Notes under the pieces: generated by a model
Databases searched by the model: none
Told to the model about the DNA's origin: nothing
What the model saw: the letters and a program-made list of their open reading frames with translations, nothing else
Translations under genes and position numbers: made by a program
Origin: Blastococcus sp. DSM 46786
Lineage (GTDB): Bacteria; Actinomycetota; Actinomycetes; Mycobacteriales; Geodermatophilaceae
DNA: 47,113 nucleotides
Assembly: GCF_900109665.1 (NCBI RefSeq)
Contig: NZ_FOAO01000011.1
Location: 1-47,113, forward strand
Direction: 5' to 3'
Shown here: positions 40,187 to 47,113 of the stretch, piece by piece
How positions within the stretch are numbered: the stretch's first letter is position 1
Layout of the letters: the number at the start of each line of letters is the position of its first letter

Positions 40187-41085
40187 CCCTCCTTCTTGCG
40201 GTCCTCCATCGCGGCGTCGCTGACCTTGTCGTCCCCGCGGGTGGCCCCGCGCTCGGTCATGCGGGTCACCGCGATCTCGGCGATGACCTCCTCGACCGTG
40301 GCGGCGGTGGAGGGGACGGCGGCGGTCAGGTTGGCGTCGCCGACCGTGCGGTAGCGGACGCTCCGGCGCTGGACCTGCTCGCCCTCGCGCGGGCGGATGA
40401 ACTCGTTGACCGCGTAGAGCATCCCCTGGCGCTCGACGACGTCCCGCTCTTGGGCGAGGTAGAGCGGGGGGATGGCGATCTCCTCGCGCAGGACGTACTG
40501 CCAGATGTCCAGCTCGGTCCAGTTCGACAGCGGGAAGACCCGGATCGACTCGCCGAGGTGGATGCGGCCGTTGTAGAGGTCCCAGAGCTCGGGGCGCTGG
40601 TTCTTGGGGTCCCACTGGCCGAACTCGTCGCGGAAGGAGAAGACGCGCTCCTTGGCCCGCGCCTTGTCCTCGTCCCGGCGGGCGCCCCCGAACAGCGCGG
40701 TGAAGCCGTGCTCCTCGACCGCGTCCAGCAGCACCGGCGTCTGGATGCGGTTGCGCGAGCCGTTGGGCTCCTCCTTGACGGTGCCCGCGGCGATGGCGTC
40801 GGGCACGGAGGCGACCACGAGCTGGACGTCCAGCTCCGCGACCCGCTTGTCGCGGAAGGCCAGCACCTCGGGGAAGTTCAGCCCGGTGTCCACGTGCATG
40901 ACCGGGAAGGGGATGCGGGCCGGCGCGAACGCCTTGCGGGCCAGCTCCAGCATCACGATGGAGTCCTTGCCGCCGGAGAACAGCAGCACCGGCCGCTCGA
41001 GCTCGGCGACCACCTCACGGATGACGTGGATGGACTCGGCCTCCAGCGTCTCCAGCTGGCTGAGCCGGTAGTCGGGCGTCGTCAC
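40177..41085 (-). CDS. cysD: Sulfate adenylyltransferase, small subunit
   Basis: The 302-residue protein is the PAPS-reductase-like catalytic subunit of ATP sulfurylase. It has the PP-loop SGGKDS at 37-42, HVDTGLNFPEVLAFRD, GGARRDEDKARAKER and FPLSNWTELDIWQYV, all CysD-typical. It ends RKKEGYF, the standard CysD C-terminus. It works with CysN and supplies APS. The GTG (MTTPDYRLSQLETL) has GGAG nine bases upstream; an ATG further up is out of frame. cysQ lies 83 bases upstream on the same strand, so a cysQ-cysD-cysN unit is likely. Confidence 0.96.
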   Translation of the reverse strand: MTTPDYRLSQLETLEAESIHVIREVVAELERPVLLFSGGKDSIVMLELARKAFAPARIPFPVMHVDTGLNFPEVLAFRDKRVAELDVQLVVASVPDAIAAGTVKEEPNGSRNRIQTPVLLDAVEEHGFTALFGGARRDEDKARAKERVFSFRDEFGQWDPKNQRPELWDLYNGRIHLGESIRVFPLSNWTELDIWQYVLREEIAIPPLYLAQERDVVERQGMLYAVNEFIRPREGEQVQRRSVRYRTVGDANLTAAVPSTAATVEEVIAEIAVTRMTERGATRGDDKVSDAAMEDRKKEGYF

Positions 41086-41168
41086 GCGCGCATGCTCCAC
41101 GGGGTAGGGATCGGGTCGGCGACCGGCGCAACCCGATCGGATCGGTGCGGATTCCCGACCAGTCTCCG

Positions 41169-41915
41169 CTATCGGGCCGGGGCGACCGCAGCCAGCACCT
41201 CGGGCGCCAGCTCGGGACGGGCCACGACCAGGTCCGGCAGCGAGGGATCGGGGGCGTTGTAGACCAGCGGCGACCCGTCCAGCCGGCAGGTCACCAGCCC
41301 CGCCGCGCGGGCCACGGCGACCGGTGCGGCGGAGTCCCACTGGTACATGCCGCCGCCGTGCACGTAGGCGTCGACCTCCCCGCGCACGACCGCGAGCGTC
41401 TTGTAGCCCGCCGAGCCCATCGGCACCAGCTCGCCCCCGAGCGCGTCGGCCACGGCCTGCGCCTCGGCCGGGGGCCGGGTGCGGCTGACGGCGATGCGGA
41501 CCGGTCCGTCCGGGCGCGGCGGCAGTGCGGGAGCCGGGTCGGTGACGTGCACCTCGTCCAGCGCCGGCAGGGCCACCGCAGCGGCCACGAGCTCGCCCCC
41601 GGACCAGAGGGCGACGTGCACGGCCCAGTCGCCACGGGCCGGGTCGGAGTACTCGCGGGTGCCGTCGAGCGGGTCGACGATCCACACGCGGTCGGCGGTC
41701 AGCCGGCGGGCGTCGTCCACCGCCTCCTCGCTGAACACGGCGTCCCCGGGGCGGGCGCCGGTGAGCACCCCGAGGATCGCCCGCTGCGCGGCGGCGTCCC
41801 CGGCGTCGCCCAGCGCGCGCCCCGCCGGTCCGCCGGTCCGTAGCGGCAGCAGCGCATCCGCCGCGGCCCGGGCCGCCGCCTGGGCGACCTCGACGTCCCG
41901 GCCGACGCCGGTCAC
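41169..41915 (-). CDS. cysQ: 3'(2'),5'-bisphosphate nucleotidase, CysQ-like (inositol monophosphatase family)
   Basis: The 248-residue protein is a lithium-type phosphatase of the inositol monophosphatase superfamily. The metal-binding core is EE at 63-64 and DPLDGT at 81-86 (WIVDPLDGTREY), and WDSAAPVAVARAAGG-type sequence (QWDSAAPVAVARAAG) is the second metal site. CysQ removes the 3' phosphate from PAP or PAPS formed during sulfate assimilation. The cysDN neighbours support that role over inositol phosphatase. Its GTG overlaps the stop of the thioesterase gene (GTGA). Confidence 0.88.
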   Translation of the reverse strand: MTGVGRDVEVAQAAARAAADALLPLRTGGPAGRALGDAGDAAAQRAILGVLTGARPGDAVFSEEAVDDARRLTADRVWIVDPLDGTREYSDPARGDWAVHVALWSGGELVAAAVALPALDEVHVTDPAPALPPRPDGPVRIAVSRTRPPAEAQAVADALGGELVPMGSAGYKTLAVVRGEVDAYVHGGGMYQWDSAAPVAVARAAGLVTCRLDGSPLVYNAPDPSLPDLVVARPELAPEVLAAVAPAR

Positions 41916-42634
41916 ACCTGCTCCACGACGGTGGCGTCCCCGGGGTTGCCCGGCGGGCGGTGCGCTCCGGAGACGTCGGTGACCGAGCCGAAGTAGCTCT
42001 CCAGCTTCTCCGGTCGTGGCATGACGAAGATCCCGCGCGCCTCGACCAGCGGCCGGTCGGGTGCGTCGGCCAGCGCGATCGATCCGGCGATGACCGACTT
42101 GCGGCCCGAGGTCTCCTCCACCCAGCCGCGGAAGGCCAGCGGGCGGCCGAGGGGGACCGGCCCCCGGTAGTCCAGCTCGAGGTGCGCGGTCATGCCCCAC
42201 AGCCCGTTGACGGCTGCGGTGTCACCCAGCACCTGGTCCATGAAGAGCGCGCTCATCCCGCCGTGCAGGAACGTGGGCGGGCCCTCGTAGGCCGCGCCGA
42301 GCGTGGCCTCGGCGCTGACCACGCCGTCGGTCACCCGGAACCGCAGCGGCGGGGCCATGCCGTTGGCCACACCGCTGACCGGGTTGAACGTCCGCCGCCG
42401 GGCGGCGGGATCGTCCAGGCGCGGCAGCTGGGACAGCGGCCGGCGGGGGCCCTCGAGCTGCCCGGTGGCCGCCCGCACCAGCTCGGCGGCCGAGCGGACC
42501 GCGGTCGCATCCGCCGTGGTGGTCGCCGAGAGCTCGATCAGCTCGCGCAGCGCCGCGGCCAGGTCGATCGAGGCGGTCATCAGGTCGGCGTCGGCCGGAG
42601 CGCCGGGATCGGGAGCGCCGTCGTTCGTCGTCAC
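41912..42634 (-). CDS. PaaI-family hotdog thioesterase
   Basis: The 240-residue protein has a polar N-terminus of about 80 residues and then a hotdog fold with the PaaI signature, GPPTFLHGGMSALFMDQVLG (HGG with the usual catalytic D in the following helix). LELDYRGPVPLGRPLAFRGWV then matches the typical outer strands. It would hydrolyse acyl- or aryl-CoA esters. I took the GTG opening MTTNDGAPD; the frame extends 14 codons up into the kinase gene's end. No Shine-Dalgarno sequence is present, so it may be leaderless or coupled. It overlaps cysQ by four bases, which is unexpected company. Confidence 0.85.
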   Translation of the reverse strand: MTTNDGAPDPGAPADADLMTASIDLAAALRELIELSATTTADATAVRSAAELVRAATGQLEGPRRPLSQLPRLDDPAARRRTFNPVSGVANGMAPPLRFRVTDGVVSAEATLGAAYEGPPTFLHGGMSALFMDQVLGDTAAVNGLWGMTAHLELDYRGPVPLGRPLAFRGWVEETSGRKSVIAGSIALADAPDRPLVEARGIFVMPRPEKLESYFGSVTDVSGAHRPPGNPGDATVVEQV

Positions 42635-42656
42635 CGGGCGATGGTCGCAAGCGGCC

Positions 42657-44135
42657 TCAGGCGGCGGGTGCGCCACCCCCGGAAGGCCCGCTCCGCGGCA
42701 GCCGCACGGTCACCGCGAGGCCCTCGCCGGGCGCGGTCTCCAACGACGCCGACCCGCCGTGGGCGGCGGCCAGCGACGCGACGATCGACAGCCCGAGGCC
42801 GGTGCCGCCGGCGGCGCGGGTGCGGGAGGCGTCCGCCCGGTAGAACCGCTCGAACGCGCGCTCGGCGTCGGCCCGGTCCATCCCCGGGCCCTCGTCGGCG
42901 ACCCGCAGCAGCAGCGCATCCGGGTCGTCGGGGGCCTCGGCCACGGAGACCAGCACCCGGGTGGACGGCGGGGTGTGGGTGAGCGCATTGGTGACGAGGT
43001 TGCCGACCACCTGGCGCAGCCGGCTCTCGTCGCCGAGCACGACCGGCACGTCGGTGAGCGACTCGTCCAGGTGCAGGCTGATCGGCCGGTCGGGCTGGAC
43101 GGCGCGGGCGTCGTGCACCGCGTCGCCGGCGACCGCGGCGAGGTCGACCGGCGCCACGGACAGCGGCCGCTGCTGGTCCACGCGGGCCAGCAGCAGCAGG
43201 TCCTCGACGAGGAGCCCCATGCGCCCGCCCTCGGCCTCGATGCGCTGCATCAGCCGGGCGACGTCCTCCTCCGAGCGCACGGCGCCCTGGCGGTACAGCT
43301 CGGCGAAGCCGCGGATCGAGGTCAGCGGGGTGCGCAGCTCGTGGCTGGCGTCGGCGACGAACCGGCGCATCCGGTGCTCGGACCCGCGCGCCTGCTCCTC
43401 CGACGCCTGCTGGGCGCGGAAGGCGGCCTCGATGCGGGCGAGCATGCCGTTGAGCGCCGTCGAGAGCCGGCCCACCTCGGTGCGCCCGTCGCCGACGGGG
43501 ACGCGCCGGGAGAGGTCGCCCGCGGCGATGGCGGCGGCGGTGCGCTCGACGTCGACCAGCGGGCGGAGGCTGTTGCGCACCAGCACGTACCCGGCGGCAC
43601 CCAGCAGCACCAGGAGGGAGAGCCCCACGACCAGCTCGATGCGGACCAGGCGGGAGATGGCCCGTTCCACGCCCGCGTTGTCGTCGCCGACGACCAGGGT
43701 GTACCCGCCGGGCAGCTGGCCCGAGGTCATCCGCCACCGCTCGCCGTCGACCCAGACGGTGAAGGGGCGGTTGTCCGCCCGGAGCCGCTCCACCGCCTTG
43801 CCGCTCAGCTCGGGCACGTCGTCCCCGCGCGGCCCCTGGGGCTCCCCGAGGACCACCGGCTCGTCGCTGTCGGGCGCGAGGCACGCGACGTACAAGGGGT
43901 TGGGCGCGGGGTCGCCGGGCTGGCGGCAGGCGGCGGCCACGTCGGGGCGCAGGTTGTAGTCGACGAAGAGCCCCAGCTCGGCGTCCCGCTGGTCCTGCAG
44001 GTAGTCGCGCAGCAGCGAGGTGGTGGCCAGCCCGGTCGCCAGCAGGGCGACGCTCAGCAGCGCCACCGTCAGCGCGACGAGGGTGACCCGGAGCGGGACC
44101 CGTGGGCCCCGCACCGGTGCGGGAGGAACGGTCAT
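42657..44135 (-). CDS. Sensor histidine kinase (PhoR-like)
   Basis: The 492-residue protein has an N-terminal helix (about 14-38), an extracellular domain of about 120 residues, a second helix (about 155-178), HAMP, HisKA with the phospho-acceptor H265 (ASHELRTPLTSIRGFAELY), and an ATPase domain (NLVTNALTHTPPST, DEGPGMDRADAERAFERFYR, GGTGLGLSIV). The extracellular part has cysteines in AAACRQPG and YVACLAPD that could pair. It matches the actinobacterial PhoR/TrcS group. Its ATG overlaps the response regulator stop (ATGA). The signal is unknown. Confidence 0.94.
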   Translation of the reverse strand: MTVPPAPVRGPRVPLRVTLVALTVALLSVALLATGLATTSLLRDYLQDQRDAELGLFVDYNLRPDVAAACRQPGDPAPNPLYVACLAPDSDEPVVLGEPQGPRGDDVPELSGKAVERLRADNRPFTVWVDGERWRMTSGQLPGGYTLVVGDDNAGVERAISRLVRIELVVGLSLLVLLGAAGYVLVRNSLRPLVDVERTAAAIAAGDLSRRVPVGDGRTEVGRLSTALNGMLARIEAAFRAQQASEEQARGSEHRMRRFVADASHELRTPLTSIRGFAELYRQGAVRSEEDVARLMQRIEAEGGRMGLLVEDLLLLARVDQQRPLSVAPVDLAAVAGDAVHDARAVQPDRPISLHLDESLTDVPVVLGDESRLRQVVGNLVTNALTHTPPSTRVLVSVAEAPDDPDALLLRVADEGPGMDRADAERAFERFYRADASRTRAAGGTGLGLSIVASLAAAHGGSASLETAPGEGLAVTVRLPRSGPSGGGAPAA

Positions 44136-44860
44136 GCGCCCCGCGGCAGCCGCAGCGTGTACCCGACCCCCCGGATGGTGTGCAGCAGCCGCGGCTCGGT
44201 CGTGTCGATCTTGCGGCGCAGGTAGGAGATGTAGGACTCGACGACGTTGGCCTCGCCGTTGAAGTCGTAGTTCCACACGTGGTCGAGGATCTGCGCCTTG
44301 GAGAGCACCCGCCCGGCGTTGGCCATCAGGTAGCGCAGCAGCTTGAACTCGGTGGGGGAGAGGCTGATGACCTCGCCGGCCTTGATGACCTCGTGGCTCT
44401 CCTCGTCCAGCTCGATGTCGGCGAACGTCAGCCGTGGGGCCTCGGCGGCCCGCTGCGCGCCGGCGGTGCGCCGCAGCACGGCGCGGATGCGCGCCACGAC
44501 CTCGTCCAGGCTGAACGGCTTGGTGACGTAGTCGTCGCCGCCGAGCGTCAGGCCGGAGACCTTGTCCTCCGCGGCGTCCCGGGCGGTGAGGAAGAGCACC
44601 GGGGTGTGGCGGCCGCTCTCACGGAGACGCCGGACGACGCCGAAGCCGTCCAGCCCGGGCATCATCACGTCGAGCACCAGCAGGTCCGGCCGGAACGAGG
44701 CGGCCAGGGCGAGGGCCTGCTGGCCGTCCGCGGCGGTGGCCACCTCGAAGCCCGCGTAGCGGAGGCTCGCCGAGAGCAGCTCGCGGATGTTCGGCTCGTC
44801 GTCCACCACGAGCAGGCGGGCCTCGGGGGCGGTGCGCCCGGTGGGCTGGGTGCCGGACAT
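44132..44860 (-). CDS. OmpR-family response regulator (mycobacterial PhoP-like)
   Basis: The 242-residue regulator starts at an ATG four bases after GGAGGA (GGAGGAACG). The receiver has the acidic pair DDE in LLVVDDEPNIREL, the phospho-acceptor D64 (LDVMMPG), T in FLTARD and the lysine in YVTKPF. The DNA-binding domain has LTFADIELDEESHEV, SLSPTEFKLLRYL and VVESYISYLRRKID. Much of this matches the M. tuberculosis PhoP sequence as I recall it, closely enough to place it in that subfamily. The frame extends up to 44968, but that part lacks coding character. It is first in the run that continues through cysN. Confidence 0.95.
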   Translation of the reverse strand: MSGTQPTGRTAPEARLLVVDDEPNIRELLSASLRYAGFEVATAADGQQALALAASFRPDLLVLDVMMPGLDGFGVVRRLRESGRHTPVLFLTARDAAEDKVSGLTLGGDDYVTKPFSLDEVVARIRAVLRRTAGAQRAAEAPRLTFADIELDEESHEVIKAGEVISLSPTEFKLLRYLMANAGRVLSKAQILDHVWNYDFNGEANVVESYISYLRRKIDTTEPRLLHTIRGVGYTLRLPRGA

Positions 44861-44957
44861 CGTTCCTCCGGGGGCGTGCGCCGGTGCCGTCGACATGCAC
44901 CCAGGGTGGGCGCGCCGGCTGCAGTGGGTCTGGACGCTACCTGTGAACTCCCTGGAC

Positions 44958-45029
44958 GACTCGGGCATAGGAAGCTTTCCCTACGTCCGGAGCCCTCGGA
45001 ACGCAGGTATTGCTTCCTATGCCCGGGTC
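44958..45029. repeat. Long-arm hairpin between the SIP gene and the response regulator
   Basis: Arms at 44958-44975 and 45012-45029 match at 17 of 18 positions; the core is CGGGCATAGGAAGC. The 36-base interval has its own weak fold. The right arm covers the first two bases of the SIP stop codon (45028-45030), so the hairpin is transcribed right after that gene, and it ends about 100 bases upstream of the response regulator start. It may end SIP transcription, act in regulator control, or be a dispersed repeat. Confidence 0.62.
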
Positions 45030-45822
45030 AGCCGGCAGGCGCCATGGCGCGCCCGCGCCGCCAGTAGCCGATCGCGTGGTGCTGGGCCCGGCCCAGCCCC
45101 CAGCGCCCGCGCAGGTCGGCGCGGATGGCGCGCACGGCGGCCGACTCCGCGCCCACCCAGGCGAACACGTCGTCGCCCGGGGGCCGCTCCAGCGAGGCCA
45201 CGGCGGTGACGAGCAGCGTGCTCTCCCCGGGCGGGGTGGCGCCCCGGTGCAGCCAGCGAAGCTCCACCCCCGGCGGGCCGGCCAGCTGCTGCTCCTCCTC
45301 GGGGCCGGCGACCTCGAGGTACGCGATCCCGGTGGTGCCGGTCGGAGCGGCGGCGAGGATGCGGCTCACCGCGGGCAGCGCCGTCTCGTCCGCCACCAGG
45401 AGCAGCCACCGGGCCGGGCGCTCGGCGAGCGAGGCGGCGCCGGCGACGCCGAGCAGGGCGCCGGGGCGTGCCGCGGCGGCCCAGGACGCGGCCGGGCCGT
45501 CGCCGTGCAGCACGAAGTCGATGTCCACCTCGCCCACGGCCGGGTCCTGCCGGCGGGCGGTGTAGCTGCGCAGCGCCACGCCGTGGCTGCCGTCGGGCCA
45601 CACCACGCGGCCGTCGCGCTGGAGGAGCGGCCAGCGGGGAGCGGCATCGTCCACCCGCGGCACCAGCAGGTTCACCGTGGGCCCGGCGGCGGCCACGGCG
45701 TCCGGCGTCCCCGACAGCGTCACCCGGCGGACCGAGGGGGTCACGTCGGTGACCGCGACGACGGTGAGGACGTCGACCGGGCGCAGACCGTCCACGAGGG
45801 CGGCGTCGTTCGCGGTGGTCAC
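45028..45822 (-). CDS. Siderophore-interacting protein (FAD-binding ferric reductase family)
   Basis: The 264-residue protein has the SIP/ViuB fold. The FAD-binding RSYTARR motif (R-x-Y-T) lies in a beta-barrel, followed by IDFVLHGDGPAASWAAAARPG, then the NAD(P)H domain with LLLVADETALPAVSRIL and the C-terminal FAWVGAESAAVRAIR. Such enzymes release iron from ferric siderophores in the cytoplasm by reduction. The GTG opening MTTANDAAL has a TACGCT box eight bases upstream, a leaderless arrangement. No siderophore uptake genes are adjacent. A long hairpin overlaps its stop codon. Confidence 0.9.
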   Translation of the reverse strand: MTTANDAALVDGLRPVDVLTVVAVTDVTPSVRRVTLSGTPDAVAAAGPTVNLLVPRVDDAAPRWPLLQRDGRVVWPDGSHGVALRSYTARRQDPAVGEVDIDFVLHGDGPAASWAAAARPGALLGVAGAASLAERPARWLLLVADETALPAVSRILAAAPTGTTGIAYLEVAGPEEEQQLAGPPGVELRWLHRGATPPGESTLLVTAVASLERPPGDDVFAWVGAESAAVRAIRADLRGRWGLGRAQHHAIGYWRRGRAMAPAG

Positions 45823-45830
45823 GTCGTCCG

Positions 45831-45836
45831 AGCGTA
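45831..45836 (-). promoter_or_regulatory. Putative leaderless -10 box of the SIP gene
   Basis: TACGCT on the minus strand, eight bases before the GTG at 45822. No Shine-Dalgarno sequence is present. Confidence 0.45.
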
Positions 45837-45924
45837 GGCGGGCAGGCGATCGGGCCTCCGATGTGTGTGCGCACCGCGCTGCGGGCACCGGCAGGGGCAG
45901 CACCGTCCGACGAAGGAGAAGACG

Positions 45925-46134
45925 ATGGCCGACGACTTCGAGAAGGGCGACCACGTCGCCTGGAAGAGCCACGGGTCGAAGACCGAGGGCACGGTGGAGA
46001 AGAAGATCACGTCCGACACCGAGGCCTCTGGTCGCACCGTGCGCGCCAGCAAGGACGACCCGCAGTACGAGGTCCGCAGCGACAAGTCCGGGCGCACCGC
46101 GGTGCACAAGCCCGGCGCTCTCGACGAGGCCTGA
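45925..46134 (+). CDS. DUF2945 (HVA1-type) small protein
   Basis: The 69-residue protein starts MADDFEKGDHVAWKSHGSKT and goes on through a basic/charged stretch (EGTVEKKITSDTEASGRTV) to YEVRSDKSGRTAVHKPGAL. GDHVxWxSHG and the YEVRSDKSG...AxHKPxAL end are the DUF2945 (HVA1) signature. Members are small SH3-like barrels found across bacteria, and their role is unknown. AAGGAG lies about six bases before the ATG. It is divergent from the SIP gene and 58 bases before the DUF2795 gene, so the two may be co-transcribed. Confidence 0.92.
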   Translation: MADDFEKGDHVAWKSHGSKTEGTVEKKITSDTEASGRTVRASKDDPQYEVRSDKSGRTAVHKPGALDEA

Positions 46135-46192
46135 TCCTTCGCGGACGGACCCACGGCCCGGCGCTGCCGGGCCCGATCAACAGGAGGCACAC

Positions 46193-46651
46193 GTGACCGA
46201 GTCCGCAGGCGCGTCCTCGCGCAGCACCAAGCACAACCCCCGGCTCGACGAGGAGCTCGAGCACGAGGTCCAGGGCATGCTCAAGGCCGAGCGGGCCACC
46301 CGGGCGCACGAGTGGCGCGAGGTGGAGCCGGTCGCCGAGGGGCAGCCGGACATCGACGCGGACCCGGCGGGCACGCTCGTCGGCGGGACGCCGGTGGGCA
46401 TGGACGAGGACGCCGTGGTGGCCCGCGCCGAGCTGTCGCGCTGGCTGGACCGGGCCGACTTCCCGAGCAGCGGACCCGACCTGGTCGAGGCCGCGCGCGA
46501 CCACCGGGCGCCCGACGTCGTCGTCGCCGAGCTGGAGCGGTTGCCGCAGGGCGAGACGTTCGAGCGGATCGGCGACGTCGTCCGGGCCCTGGGGTACCCG
46601 ACCGAGACCGGCCCGGGTCCCGGGGCGTCGGAGCCCGCGCAGGACTCCTGA
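46193..46651 (+). CDS. DUF2795 domain protein
   Basis: The 152-residue protein has a charged N-terminal half (HNPRLDEELEHEVQGMLKAE, then ATRAHEWREVEPVAEGQPD) and a C-terminal DUF2795 domain, recognised from LDRADFPSSGPDLVEAARDH and ELERLPQGETFERIGDVVRAL. This domain is common in actinobacteria and has no fixed function. The GTG is five bases after a perfect AGGAGG. It sits just after the DUF2945 gene, a pairing of two small stress-type proteins, and ends in a convergent hairpin. Confidence 0.92.
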   Translation: MTESAGASSRSTKHNPRLDEELEHEVQGMLKAERATRAHEWREVEPVAEGQPDIDADPAGTLVGGTPVGMDEDAVVARAELSRWLDRADFPSSGPDLVEAARDHRAPDVVVAELERLPQGETFERIGDVVRALGYPTETGPGPGASEPAQDS

Positions 46652-46666
46652 CCCACGGGCGGCGAG

Positions 46667-46690
46667 GGCGCCGGCTCAGCCGCCGGCGCC
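46667..46690. terminator. Convergent hairpin after the DUF2795 gene
   Basis: GGCGCCGGC (46667-46675) pairs perfectly with GCCGGCGCC (46682-46690) around a six-base loop. The leftward gene's stop codon (46676-46678) forms part of the loop, and the rightward stop is 15 bases to the left. Confidence 0.58.
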
Positions 46691-47113
46691 TTCGCGCGCC
46701 TCGTCCTCCGCGATCTCCTCGGCGCCGCGGCGGCGGAACAACCTCGAGCCGGGGAAGCCCTTCACGATCTGCCGCATGTCCTGCACGGTGTCGACCAGGT
46801 CGTGGACGTCGGTGCCCACGTTCTCGAGTCCCTTGAGAGCGGGCAGCACCTGGTCGTCCAGGTGGCCGAGCACCTGCGGCAGCCGGTCGATCAGCGTGAT
46901 GAGCGCGTCGACCTCCGTCGCGTCGAACTCGGCCGCCAGCCGCCGCAGCGACGGCGCCAGCGCGACGAGGGCCGGCTCGTAGTCGGCGAGCAGCGGCTCC
47001 GCCCGGCCGACCATCCCCTCGGCCCGGCCGACGAGCTCGTCCGCCCGCCCGACCGTGCTGCCGACGTCGGTCACGGCCTGCTCGGCCCGCTGGCGGGTGG
47101 CGTCCATGTCGGT
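46676..47113 (-). CDS. Coiled-coil protein of unknown function (start beyond the window)
   Basis: The visible 145 or so residues are mostly heptad-like helices: repeats such as RADELVGRAEGMVGRAEPLL, then LITLIDRLPQVLGHLDDQVL, VGTDVHDLVDTVQDMRQIVK, and a tail FPGSRLFRRRGAEEIAEDEA. It resembles actinobacterial coiled-coil proteins that follow membrane or cell-envelope genes. An ATG at 47107 is six bases from the edge, and the frame is open to the last base, so the gene probably starts outside. No family name is certain. Confidence 0.65.
   Translation of the reverse strand, partial: TDMDATRQRAEQAVTDVGSTVGRADELVGRAEGMVGRAEPLLADYEPALVALAPSLRRLAAEFDATEVDALITLIDRLPQVLGHLDDQVLPALKGLENVGTDVHDLVDTVQDMRQIVKGFPGSRLFRRRGAEEIAEDEAREGAGG

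Noticed and set aside
41086..41168. Possible riboswitch or regulatory leader before cysD
   Set aside because: Repeats of GATCGG are visible, but no known sulfur or SAM riboswitch core could be recognised.
1..47113. CRISPR array, prophage or toxin-antitoxin system
   Set aside because: No regularly spaced identical repeats with unique spacers, no phage structural genes and no recognised toxin family were found.

Overview
The DNA is uniformly very GC-rich, with third codon positions mostly G or C, frequent GTG starts, several leaderless-type promoters (TANNNT box 6-8 bases before the start codon) and mycobacterial-style gene families (PhoP-like two-component pair, FadE-type acyl-CoA dehydrogenases, DUF2795 and DUF2945 proteins). 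This points to a free-living high-GC actinobacterium. I infer the family Geodermatophilaceae (Blastococcus, Geodermatophilus or Modestobacter), but only from gene style; no rRNA is present to prove it.

Layout. 1-5.2 kb: the 3' end of a transposase at the window edge, two lipoproteins, a membrane-anchored metallophosphoesterase, a GtrA protein and a DUF2231-Rieske protein. 5.2-9.1 kb: malate:quinone oxidoreductase, a tRNA-Lys(TTT), a gene-poor stretch with unknown and small membrane proteins, and a dienelactone-hydrolase-like protein. 9.3-15.6 kb: a translationally coupled pair of unknown genes, a GGDEF-EAL c-di-GMP protein with intact catalytic motifs, and a BetT-type choline transporter. 15.6-18.1 kb: a phaC-phaZ pair for making and degrading polyhydroxyalkanoate. 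18.3-21.7 kb: a three-gene operon with 4-base overlaps (degenerate PAP2 domain fused to a kinase, a lipoprotein, a YbhN-type flippase), divergent from an orphan osmoprotectant-binding lipoprotein. 22.7-29.1 kb: two acyl-CoA dehydrogenases, a YihY membrane protein, an MFS transporter and a 56-residue membrane protein. 29.5-31.7 kb: a marR-MFS efflux operon. 31.9-38.5 kb: HrpA helicase, a small HTH regulator preceded by three 16-bp-period repeats, an anti-sigma-type ATP-binding protein, a small acidic protein and a cytochrome P450. 38.6-44.9 kb: a long leftward run with a PhoPR-like two-component system, a thioesterase and cysQ-cysD-cysN sulfate activation genes, with a small membrane protein encoded antisense between cysD and cysN. 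45.0-47.1 kb: a siderophore-interacting protein and three small stress-type or unknown genes.

Most of the window is chromosomal housekeeping and accessory metabolism: carbon storage, fatty acid oxidation, osmoprotection, sulfate assimilation and envelope functions. I found no CRISPR array, prophage or recognised defence island. The observations most worth following are the degenerate-PAP2/kinase-lipoprotein-flippase operon, the GTTGCATGCA sites shared by two regulatory regions, the antisense small membrane gene inside cysDN, two proteins sharing a membrane-plus-STARYE module, and several long hairpins at gene ends.
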